Assembly (NCBI GenBank): GCA_023255615.1
Contig: JAHFLI010000083.1
Coordinates: 1 to 5,745, forward strand
Origin: Candidatus Woesearchaeota archaeon
GTDB taxonomy: Archaea > Nanobdellota > Nanobdellia > Woesearchaeales > JACQSR01
Length of the DNA stretch: 5,745 bases
Direction of reading: 5' to 3'
In this document: piece by piece, positions 1-5,472 of the stretch
Layout: each line of letters opens with the position of its first letter
How positions within the stretch are numbered: position 1 is the first letter of the stretch
The notes under the pieces: generated by a model
What the model was told of the DNA's origin: nothing
Databases searched by the model: none
Seen by the model: only the letters and a program-made list of their open reading frames with translations
Position numbers and translations under genes: made by a program

Positions 1-47
1 TTCCATAAACGCTTAACTTTATCTTCCAGTGTTGTGTTGTCTTTCAT
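1..47 (-). CDS. Unrecognised protein, N-terminal fragment (runs off the left edge)
   Basis: An ATG at 47-45 on the minus strand opens a frame with no stop down to the window edge: MKDNTTLEDKVKRLW plus two bases of a further codon. The peptide is charged and helix-like, as at many cytoplasmic N-termini, but 15 residues are too few to name a family. An in-frame stop (TAA at 101-99) lies upstream, and there is no other ATG between it and 47, so this start is the natural one. A GGAGGT Shine-Dalgarno-like sequence lies at 65-60, 12 nt before the ATG, which is longer than usual spacing. The gene follows albA on the same strand after a 93-bp gap. It may be a separate unit with its own promoter (TATA-like tract 95-104). 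That this is a gene start at all is inference from the start, the Shine-Dalgarno match and the gene direction. Confidence 0.45.
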   Translation of the reverse strand, partial: MKDNTTLEDKVKRLW

Positions 48-49
48 GG

Positions 50-66
50 TGGAGCTTGTACCTCCA
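50..66 (-). promoter_or_regulatory. Shine-Dalgarno sequence inside a small hairpin
   Basis: On the minus strand TGGAG (66-62) can pair with CTCCA (54-50) around the 7-nt loop GTACAAG. GGAGGT (65-60), a six-base match to the usual anti-Shine-Dalgarno end of 16S rRNA, lies mostly inside the 5' arm of this stem. If the leader folds this way, ribosome access to the ATG at 47 would be reduced. The five pairs and their place just before a start codon are visible; the regulatory role is inference. Confidence 0.35.
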
Positions 67-68
67 TC

Positions 69-94
69 CCCATGCAGCCTTACGGCTGCTCGGG
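69..94 (-). repeat. Inverted repeat / hairpin with GTAA loop upstream of the left-edge gene
   Basis: Read on the minus strand, GCAGCC (89-84) and GGCTGC (79-74) are perfect complements around the four bases GTAA. GUAA is a GNRA-type stable tetraloop in RNA. The stem extends outward through an A-A mismatch (90/73), a G-U pair (91/72) and three C-G pairs (94-92 with 69-71), giving about 10 pairs. It is conspicuously GC-rich against its AT-rich surroundings. It could be a 3' hairpin of the rps17e-albA transcript, part of a structured leader, or a DNA operator lying between the TATA-like tract and the predicted start point. I could not match it to a known RNA family. Confidence 0.5.
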
Positions 95-104
95 TTATTT
101 ATTA
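95..104 (-). promoter_or_regulatory. Possible TATA box for the left-edge gene
   Basis: On the minus strand the tract TAATAAATAA lies between the albA stop and the ATG at 47. By the 26-27 nt rule seen at the other promoters here, transcription would start near position 73. That leaves a leader of about 26 nt before the ATG at 47, so this gene would not be leaderless. The match to an archaeal TATA box is weaker than at the other three sites. The left-edge gene could instead be cotranscribed with rps17e-albA. Confidence 0.3.
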
Positions 105-140
105 CTTTCTACAGAGCCGATGAAACGGAGAAAGAAGCGT

Positions 141-422
141 TTATTTTCGTCCTAAGGTAATCTCAATGGTTGATACACGAACATTTTTTCCTTCGTTATT
201 CTGGAACTCTTCTGAATTGACGTTGATATGAATGATACCAACAGTTCCATCGAGAAATCGTTTTGATGCCACTTCGACAACGTCAACCGCACGAGAAATA
301 AATTTCCCGCGTGCTTTGACAATCACTTCTTTTGCATCTTTCGTCGTAAACTGCATGACCACTCCAGTCACGTAGTTCATGAAGGGTTTCCCCCCAATGT
401 AAATGCTATTATCTTCGTTCAT
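141..422 (-). CDS. albA: DNA/RNA-binding chromatin protein Alba
   Basis: Alba is a small basic dimeric protein that coats archaeal DNA and also binds RNA. The 93-residue product is full length for the family and matches it end to end. The N-terminal IGGKPFMNYV (residues 9-18) is the Alba signature around the DNA-facing loop. VKARGKFISRAVDVVE (35-50) is the central helix segment, KRFLDG (54-59) holds the conserved Phe56 of the dimer-dimer contact, and VSTIEITLGRK (83-93) is the closing strand. The usual Lys-Lys pair (Lys16-Lys17 of Sulfolobus Alba) is Gly11-Lys12 here, so the lysine whose acetylation is reported to modulate DNA binding is absent. The ATG overlaps the rps17e stop as ATGA (419-422), and no Shine-Dalgarno precedes it, so translation is probably coupled to rps17e. 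The family assignment is secure. Confidence 0.96.
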   Translation of the reverse strand: MNEDNSIYIGGKPFMNYVTGVVMQFTTKDAKEVIVKARGKFISRAVDVVEVASKRFLDGTVGIIHINVNSEEFQNNEGKNVRVSTIEITLGRK

Positions 423-616
423 CGGACATTGGCTTTAGCTTTTACCAATCGAGTAATATATCCTGAAATTGAATTACGTACTTTCTTGCTGCGAAACTCA
501 GCGAACTGACTAATTTTTTTATTATTTTGTCCAAAATCAGTATTAAATGCATCAGGATGTCGTTCATAAATTTCAAAACTTACTCGTTTAATGAGTTGTG
601 TTTTAATTCGTCCCAT
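419..616 (-). CDS. rps17e: 30S ribosomal protein S17e
   Basis: This 65-residue basic protein is a small-subunit ribosomal protein found in archaea and eukaryotes but not bacteria. The opening MGRIKTQLIKR is the family's most conserved stretch. It is followed by the expected YERHPDAFNTDF region (residues 17-28), an SKKVRNSISGYITRLVK helix (43-59) and a short basic tail. The length fits archaeal S17e, which lacks the long eukaryotic C-terminal extension. The start at 616 has no Shine-Dalgarno, but a TATA box (640-647) is centred about 27 nt upstream, so the mRNA is probably leaderless. It is first in a two-gene operon with albA, whose ATG overlaps this gene's TGA by four bases. It is one of the two strongest markers that the window is archaeal. 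Confidence 0.95.
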   Translation of the reverse strand: MGRIKTQLIKRVSFEIYERHPDAFNTDFGQNNKKISQFAEFRSKKVRNSISGYITRLVKAKANVR

Positions 617-639
617 AGTCGCTTTGGATCGATAAGGTC

Positions 640-647
640 TATAAAAA
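640..647 (-). promoter_or_regulatory. TATA box of rps17e-albA
   Basis: On the minus strand TTTTTATA sits in the 40-bp gap between the membrane-protein stop (657) and the rps17e ATG (616). Its centre is about 27 nt from the ATG, which places the start of transcription at or next to the start codon. No Shine-Dalgarno lies in between. The five T residues may also serve as an oligo-T terminator for the gene upstream (657-1898). Confidence 0.65.
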
Positions 648-656
648 GGTATCGGT

Positions 657-1898
657 TTACTTTTTTACAACCCGCACTGTTTTTATCCGATTCTTGAACA
701 CTTCTTCAATGGTCACCGATATATTTTTTAATTTTATTTCTTCACCTTGGTGAGGTATTCGTTCAAGTTGAGCAAGAAGATAACCGCCAAAAGTATCATA
801 ATCGGGTTCATTCTCAATACGGAGGTTAAGTTTTTTGATGACTTTCTTAATGTCGGCATCACCTGATATTCTGAACGTCCCTTTGTTCAATCTGACAATT
901 TTAGGCTTTATTTTTTCTGACTCATCGACTATTTCACCAACTATTTCCTCGAGAATATCTTCGAGCGTTACGAGCCCAACAACTCCGCCATATTCATCAA
1001 CAACGAGGGCCATATGACCTTTTCCTTTTTGGAAAATCTTTAGAGTAGAATATAATTTTTTTGATTCAGGAAATATCGACGCTTTTTTCATCACTTTCGT
1101 GACTGGATGTGATAATCTTCCTTTTTGAACATACTTGAGAATGTCCTTTAAGTGTATAATTCCTACAATGTTATCTTTATCAGTATCGTACACAGGAAAT
1201 CGTGAATGGCCAGATTCCATAGAGAGTTGAATAATTTCTTGTAAGGTCATTTGACTTTGTGCAAAGATAATATTTGTTCGAGGAGTCATCACATCAGCGA
1301 CAGTAGTATCATCAAATCGAAATACGCTATGAATCATTCGTCGCTCACTTGATTTAATTGACCCTTCTTTTTCACTTATTGCCACCAACCCCTTGAGTTC
1401 CTCTTCTGAAAGTGCAGATACTGATGATTTAAATCGAAACAATTTATGAATAATATCAAGAATGAAATCGAGGATAGCGATAAATGGGTAGAAGATTATT
1501 TGCAAGAATCGAATAATTCCCGCAACAGATAATGACAGTTGTTTATTATACTTTAATGCAATAGATTTAGGAGTGATTTCTCCAAAAATGAGAATAAAAA
1601 AAGTCATGATTCCTGTCGTAATACCCACGACATTATTCTCAAAAAAGCGGATAAAGACCGTGGTCGCAAATGCCGATGCTCCGATCATGATCAATGTATT
1701 AAAGAAGAGCAAGGTAATCAGGAGTTTATGGGGGTCATCGAGTAATTTTTTAAGATTTTTTGATCCCCTCGCTCCTTTTTCATACAATAATTCTGATTGA
1801 TATCGTCCGAGAGAAAATAATGCGGATTCTGATGCGTTGGCGAGGGCCGATAGCGCAACCAAGATGACTAAGATAAGGATATCGATAAAAAGACTCAT
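657..1898 (-). CDS. DUF21/CBS/CorC-HlyC membrane protein (CNNM/CorC-type divalent cation exporter family)
   Basis: This 413-residue protein has the complete architecture of the CNNM/CorC (HlyC/CorC) family, whose characterised members mainly export Mg2+ or related divalent cations. The DUF21 membrane domain (about 1-155) has hydrophobic segments near 4-22, 58-86, 92-108 and 124-152. It carries the ASESALFSL motif (22-30) and FGEITPKSIA (105-114). A CBS pair follows, entered by VMTPRTNI (203-210) and closed by DEYGGVVGLVTLEDILEEIV (301-320). This module typically binds ATP and regulates transport. The CorC_HlyC domain (about 335-411) ends the protein. I chose ATG 1898 because it gives the usual start directly before the first membrane helix and has a TATA box 27 nt upstream (1921-1930). 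An in-frame ATG at 1973 would add 25 residues, but it has neither a TATA box nor a Shine-Dalgarno at suitable spacing. The substrate cannot be read from sequence. Confidence 0.93.
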   Translation of the reverse strand: MSLFIDILILVILVALSALANASESALFSLGRYQSELLYEKGARGSKNLKKLLDDPHKLLITLLFFNTLIMIGASAFATTVFIRFFENNVVGITTGIMTFFILIFGEITPKSIALKYNKQLSLSVAGIIRFLQIIFYPFIAILDFILDIIHKLFRFKSSVSALSEEELKGLVAISEKEGSIKSSERRMIHSVFRFDDTTVADVMTPRTNIIFAQSQMTLQEIIQLSMESGHSRFPVYDTDKDNIVGIIHLKDILKYVQKGRLSHPVTKVMKKASIFPESKKLYSTLKIFQKGKGHMALVVDEYGGVVGLVTLEDILEEIVGEIVDESEKIKPKIVRLNKGTFRISGDADIKKVIKKLNLRIENEPDYDTFGGYLLAQLERIPHQGEEIKLKNISVTIEEVFKNRIKTVRVVKK

Positions 1899-1920
1899 GG
1901 GATGGTTCAAAAGACCCTGA

Positions 1921-1930
1921 TTTATAAAAA
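1921..1930 (-). promoter_or_regulatory. TATA box of the DUF21-CBS gene
   Basis: TTTTTATAAA on the minus strand is centred about 27 nt before the ATG at 1898, the leaderless spacing also seen at rps17e and hom. No Shine-Dalgarno is visible before that ATG. The box supports 1898 over 1973 as the start, since transcripts from it would not contain the 1973 ATG. Confidence 0.65.
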
Positions 1931-1972
1931 TTGTCCTTAAAAAGTCTGAAAAGTTCTTTATGGTCGAATACA

Positions 1973-1981
1973 TTTATAAAA
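1973..1981 (+). promoter_or_regulatory. TATA box of hom
   Basis: TTTATAAAA on the plus strand is centred about 26 nt before the hom ATG at 2003, implying a leaderless mRNA. The core TTTATAAA is palindromic, so orientation is set by context: no suitable minus-strand start lies 26 nt away in the other direction. Together with the box at 1921-1930 it forms a compact divergent promoter region, the two boxes lying about 50 bp apart. Confidence 0.65.
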
Positions 1982-2002
1982 TGCCCAAAATTCTTCCTCT
2001 TC

Positions 2003-3232
2003 ATGATATCCATCGGGGTCATTGGTGTTGGCACAGTGGGTGGAAGTCTTCTTACTCTTCTTGAAGATCCTTTTATTTCAGAAAAAATTACCGTCGTAAA
2101 GACCGTCAGCAAAACGGGAAAGAGGACTCCAACAGCATATCCACACTCTACTTCAGCCGATTTCATTCTCAATGATGCGTCAGTTCAGGTTGTCGTTGAA
2201 GTCATGGGAACTCTCGACGGATATCACTTGATCAAACAAGCTCTTTTGAAAGGAAAGCATGTGGTGACTGCGAATAAAGCTGTTATTGACAAATATGGAA
2301 TTGAGCTCGAAAGCCTTGCTCAGAAACATAAAGTGTATTTATTTTTTGAGGGAGCCGTTGCTGGTGGGATTCCTATCATACAAGCACTAAAATTTGGACT
2401 TTCCGGAAACAAAACAGATGAAGTTATCGGCATTGTTAATGGAACGACTAATTATATTCTCACAAAAATGAGTAAAGAGAAATCATCCTACGACGAAGCT
2501 CTTCGTCAAGCTCAGACATTGGGATTTGCAGAATCGAATCCAGCATTTGACGTTGAAGGCAATGATGCAGCACAAAAAATTGCCATTCTCGCATCGATTG
2601 CATTCTCCACAAAAATTGATTCTCAACATTTTTCTATCACCGGTATAACACGTGTTACTGATGCTGATATTATGTTTGCAACAGAATTGGGATATATCAT
2701 AAAACTTATTGCACGAGCACGTTTGCTTAATGGAGGTTTGGATATTCGAGTTTCTCCTACTCTTGTTTCAAAAAAGCATCCTCTCGCACATGTTGATTAT
2801 GATCGAAATGCCATCTATGTTTCTGGTAAAAGCCACATTACTCTTTCTGGAGAAGGAGCTGGTGGAATGCCAACAGCATCTGCAGTAGTGAGTGATCTTT
2901 TGAATCTCTCTACGTTGTTATCACAACCGTATCGTCCGATCACTTTTTTTGGAAATTCTCGAATACGAATCCTTTCTGACGATGAAGTGTCTTCTGAATT
3001 TTACATTCATTTTACTGCGTTAAATAAACCAGGAACGTTAAACGCCATTACGCAAGTGTTCAAAGACAGAGGAATTAATATTCTCCAAGTCCTTCAACGA
3101 GGGAAAGGGGGGAATGTTCCATTAATTCTTCATGTTGATTCAACGTCTTTCAAAACGTTGAAAACTTCGCTTGAATGTGTCGATGAAGAAATTCTCACTC
3201 TGAGTTCTGTCTTCCCGATACTCCAAGCGTAG
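2003..3232 (+). CDS. hom: Homoserine dehydrogenase with C-terminal ACT domain
   Basis: The enzyme reduces aspartate-4-semialdehyde to homoserine with NAD(P)H, the branch step to threonine and methionine. In the 409-residue product the Rossmann fold opens with GVIGVGTVGG (5-14). VVTANKA (87-93) carries Lys92, equivalent to the catalytic Lys117 of the yeast enzyme. GIVNGTTNYIL (143-153) is the family signature. Glu177, Asp183, Asp188 and Lys192 match the yeast active-site series Glu208, Asp214, Asp219 and Lys223 in spacing. GEGAGGMPTASAVVSDL (283-299) completes the core. Residues about 332-409 form an ACT domain (FYIHFTALNKPGTL at the start), usually used for feedback control by an end product such as threonine. 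The start at 2003 begins directly on the nucleotide-binding strand and has a TATA box 26 nt upstream; a TTG-initiated 24-residue extension from 1931 is not credible. It is the only plus-strand gene here, divergent from the membrane protein and convergent with argS. Confidence 0.96.
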   Translation: MISIGVIGVGTVGGSLLTLLEDPFISEKITVVKTVSKTGKRTPTAYPHSTSADFILNDASVQVVVEVMGTLDGYHLIKQALLKGKHVVTANKAVIDKYGIELESLAQKHKVYLFFEGAVAGGIPIIQALKFGLSGNKTDEVIGIVNGTTNYILTKMSKEKSSYDEALRQAQTLGFAESNPAFDVEGNDAAQKIAILASIAFSTKIDSQHFSITGITRVTDADIMFATELGYIIKLIARARLLNGGLDIRVSPTLVSKKHPLAHVDYDRNAIYVSGKSHITLSGEGAGGMPTASAVVSDLLNLSTLLSQPYRPITFFGNSRIRILSDDEVSSEFYIHFTALNKPGTLNAITQVFKDRGINILQVLQRGKGGNVPLILHVDSTSFKTLKTSLECVDEEILTLSSVFPILQA

Positions 3233-3233
3233 C

Positions 3234-4892
3234 TTACATCTTCTCAATCGCGTCAATGTTCATTAAAGAAAGACCAATTTTTAAAACAGATTGAGCACAA
3301 TAAAAAAGGATTATTCGCGCATCTCTCAATTGTTCTTCCTCTTTCAGAATAGGATATTTATGGTAATACTCATTGCACGCTTGAGCAAGTTCTAGCAGAA
3401 ATCGTGCGATAAGATGAATTTTAAATTGTTCGCCTGCTTCTTTTATGATTGAGGGAAAATCAGAGAGTATTCTTAGAATTTTCTTATCTTCTTCTGAGGA
3501 TAATAGAGAGAAATTAATATCGGTCGGAATTGTTTTCCCATATTTTCGGAGAATAGAAGAAAGTCGAGCATAAGTATATTGAATGTATGGTCCCGTCTCA
3601 CCTTCAAATGATAATGATTCTTTTGGATCATAGTGAATAGAGTTTTTTGCATCCGATTTAAGGAGGAAAAAACGCAAGGCAGCAAGACCGATTTTTTCTC
3701 CTCGTTTTCTTTGTTCTTTATCTGAAAGTGTAGGATATCTTTTTTTTACTTCTTCTAATGCCAGTGAGGTAATTTCTTCAATAATATTATCAGCATCGAC
3801 AACGATTCCTTCTCTCGATTTCATCTTTCCCTCTGGAAGAAAGACCATTCCGTAACTGAGATGATACACGTCCGATGCGTGATTGAATTCTAATTTTTTG
3901 AGTGTTGCAATTAATGCTTTGAAATGAAATTCCTGCTCTGAGCCAACAACATGAATAGACTGATTAAGATTAAAATCGGAAAATTTTTTATACGCAAGAT
4001 AGATGTCTTGAGTTATATACACTGAAGTACCGTCTTCTCGCAGAACGATCTTCTCGCCGAGACCTTGAAGAGAAATGGCAATAGCCCCTTTTTCTGTTTT
4101 ATAGAATACTCCTTTTGCTTTGCCATCTTTAATAATCTCTTTCCCTTTCTTATAGAGCATACTTTCATAGTAGGTCTTATCAGATGTATAGCCGACTTTT
4201 TTGAATGTCTGAGAAAAACCGGTGAGAGCCCAACGATTCATTTTCTTCCATAATGCTCGTGTTTCTTTATCTTTCTGTTCCCATTTTAGGAGCATTTGTT
4301 GAGCTTCTTCTTTGAGGATATTGTCTTCTTTTGAACTATAAAGGACATAAAAATCTCCCACAAAATGATCTGATTTCTTATCGGGTTCTTTGTTCATCCC
4401 CCATTTTTTATAGGCAAGCATTGATTTACAAATATGAATTCCTCGATCGTTGATAAGATTTGAGACAATGACGTTATTGCCGAGAAATCGAAGGATATTG
4501 CACACCTCCATTCCCAAAAAAATATTTCGTAAATGGCCGAGATGCAAGGGTTTATTAGTATTTGGAGAGGGAAATTCTACCATCACTGTTTTCCCTTGAA
4601 TATCCTTTCCGTAATTTCCCTTACGTATCGATTCAATAACGTTCCGAGCTAAATCTGTTTTCTTAAGAAAAAAATTAAGATAGGGTCCTTTTGCCTCAAC
4701 GCGCTCAACAGAAGATGGTAGCTCAATCTTTTTTGATAATTCCTGAGCGATGTCCTGGGGATTTTTCTTTAAGAGTTTAGACAGTGGAAAGCAGGGAAAT
4801 GCATAATCCCCCAACTGCGGATCAGGAGGAATTTCTACATCGATCTTTTCGAGAGGAACAATTTTCTTAAGTGCTGCTAGTATCTCATTCAT
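3234..4892 (-). CDS. argS: Arginyl-tRNA synthetase
   Basis: This cytoplasmic class I synthetase charges tRNA-Arg with arginine. The 552-residue protein is complete and normal in length. The N-terminal tRNA D-loop recognition domain (about 1-85) includes GDYAFPCFPLSKLLKKNP (28-45). The catalytic domain contains SPNTNKPLHLGHLRN (109-123) with the HIGH-class motif HLGH at 117-120. EGKMKSREG (354-362) occupies the KMSKS position, and GSEQEFHFKAL (317-327) is typical of the active-site region. The C-terminal DALR anticodon-binding domain runs from about 433 (GPYIQYTYARLSSIL) to the end. It is last in a ribD-ribB-argS run: its ATG lies eight bases inside the end of ribB, and no Shine-Dalgarno is visible, suggesting coupled translation. 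Its stop is one base from that of the convergent hom gene. The SPNTNKPLHLGH stretch looks like the Bacteroidetes-type enzyme rather than the usual archaeal form; this is from recalled sequences. Confidence 0.97.
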   Translation of the reverse strand: MNEILAALKKIVPLEKIDVEIPPDPQLGDYAFPCFPLSKLLKKNPQDIAQELSKKIELPSSVERVEAKGPYLNFFLKKTDLARNVIESIRKGNYGKDIQGKTVMVEFPSPNTNKPLHLGHLRNIFLGMEVCNILRFLGNNVIVSNLINDRGIHICKSMLAYKKWGMNKEPDKKSDHFVGDFYVLYSSKEDNILKEEAQQMLLKWEQKDKETRALWKKMNRWALTGFSQTFKKVGYTSDKTYYESMLYKKGKEIIKDGKAKGVFYKTEKGAIAISLQGLGEKIVLREDGTSVYITQDIYLAYKKFSDFNLNQSIHVVGSEQEFHFKALIATLKKLEFNHASDVYHLSYGMVFLPEGKMKSREGIVVDADNIIEEITSLALEEVKKRYPTLSDKEQRKRGEKIGLAALRFFLLKSDAKNSIHYDPKESLSFEGETGPYIQYTYARLSSILRKYGKTIPTDINFSLLSSEEDKKILRILSDFPSIIKEAGEQFKIHLIARFLLELAQACNEYYHKYPILKEEEQLRDARIILFYCAQSVLKIGLSLMNIDAIEKM

Positions 4893-5472
4893 GTGCCATC
4901 AATTCATCAATAAAAACAAGAGGTGCCTTGTATTTCTTTCCGATCTTTTTTAGATATGAGATGTTGGCCATATTTCCTTTTTCATCCATTATTTCTGCGA
5001 TAATTGCCGCAGGGTATAATGATGCCCGCCTCATCAACTCAAGCGACGCTTCAGTATGTCCTTGCCTTCCCTTGAGTCCTTTCTGATGTTCGCGTAACGG
5101 GAAGACGTGTCCCGGGCGCAAGAAATCATCGGATGTTGAGTGAGGATGAATCAATGCCCTAATCGTTGTGATTCGATCATTGACGGACACTCCTGTTTTA
5201 GTACTTCGATGATCAACGGATACCGTAAAGGGAGTAAAAAATTTATCTGTTGAGGAGGAAACCATCATTGGAATATTTAATTCGTTTACGCGAGCTGCGG
5301 TCAGAGGCACGCACAAAACTCCTCGTGCGATAGTCAACAGACCATTCAGTTTTTCGGGAGTAAGTTTCTCAGCTGCAAGAACAAGGTCACCTTCATTTTC
5401 TCGTTTCTCATGGTCAATAAGAATGATGAAATTTCCTTTTCTGAGAGCAACAACGGCCTCTTGAAGACTCAT
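4885..5472 (-). CDS. ribB: 3,4-dihydroxy-2-butanone 4-phosphate synthase
   Basis: RibB converts ribulose 5-phosphate to formate and 3,4-dihydroxy-2-butanone 4-phosphate, the four-carbon donor for the riboflavin ring system. The 195-residue protein is a stand-alone enzyme, not fused to GTP cyclohydrolase II (RibA). DHEKRENEGDLV (20-31) carries Arg24, Glu25, Glu27 and Asp29 of the acidic Mg2+/substrate loop. GVSVNDRITTIRAL (94-107) is the conserved central motif. RPGHVFPLRE (119-128) and RQGHTEAS (136-143) follow, with His139 and then Glu160 (IIAEIM) matching the E. coli metal ligands His153 and Glu174 in spacing. The RENEGD motif is bacterial in style; the archaeal enzyme as I recall it has REGETD there. 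Its ATG overlaps the ribD stop (ATGA, 5469-5472), and its end overlaps argS by eight bases, so the three genes are probably one transcript. Confidence 0.96.
   Translation of the reverse strand: MSLQEAVVALRKGNFIILIDHEKRENEGDLVLAAEKLTPEKLNGLLTIARGVLCVPLTAARVNELNIPMMVSSSTDKFFTPFTVSVDHRSTKTGVSVNDRITTIRALIHPHSTSDDFLRPGHVFPLREHQKGLKGRQGHTEASLELMRRASLYPAAIIAEIMDEKGNMANISYLKKIGKKYKAPLVFIDELMAHE

Noticed and set aside
1..123. Plus-strand frame open from the left edge to TGA at 121-123, about 40 codons
   Set aside because: Its translation resembles no protein I recognise and runs through the GC-rich inverted repeat. The minus-strand start at 47 with a Shine-Dalgarno match fits the local gene direction better. 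A truncated plus-strand gene cannot be fully excluded.
48..140. tRNA, SRP RNA, RNase P RNA or C/D guide RNA in the gap after albA
   Set aside because: No T-loop, SRP loop or RNase P core motif. The one C-box-like stretch (CGATGAA near 118-124) lacks a proper box pair.
72..155. Plus-strand ATG frame of 27 codons overlapping the albA 3' end
   Set aside because: No upstream promoter or Shine-Dalgarno, and it is built from the hairpin and the antisense of albA.
1899..1973. 25-residue N-terminal extension of the DUF21-CBS protein from ATG 1973
   Set aside because: The family normally starts right before the first membrane helix. The TATA box at 1921-1930 lies inside this extension and points to 1898, and 1973 has no TATA box or Shine-Dalgarno at suitable spacing.
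1931..2002. 24-residue extension of homoserine dehydrogenase from TTG 1931
   Set aside because: It precedes the nucleotide-binding strand with residues the family lacks and overlaps the TATA box at 1973-1981. ATG 2003 fits both family and promoter.
1780..2172. Minus-strand frame of 130 codons across the hom 5' end
   Set aside because: It is an antisense shadow of hom and the divergent promoter, with an unnatural arginine/isoleucine-rich tail and no family resemblance.
3473..3685. Minus-strand frame of 70 codons, and several 60-75 codon plus-strand frames opposite the minus-strand genes
   Set aside because: They lie entirely within argS, ribB or the DUF21-CBS gene in other frames and show no independent signals.
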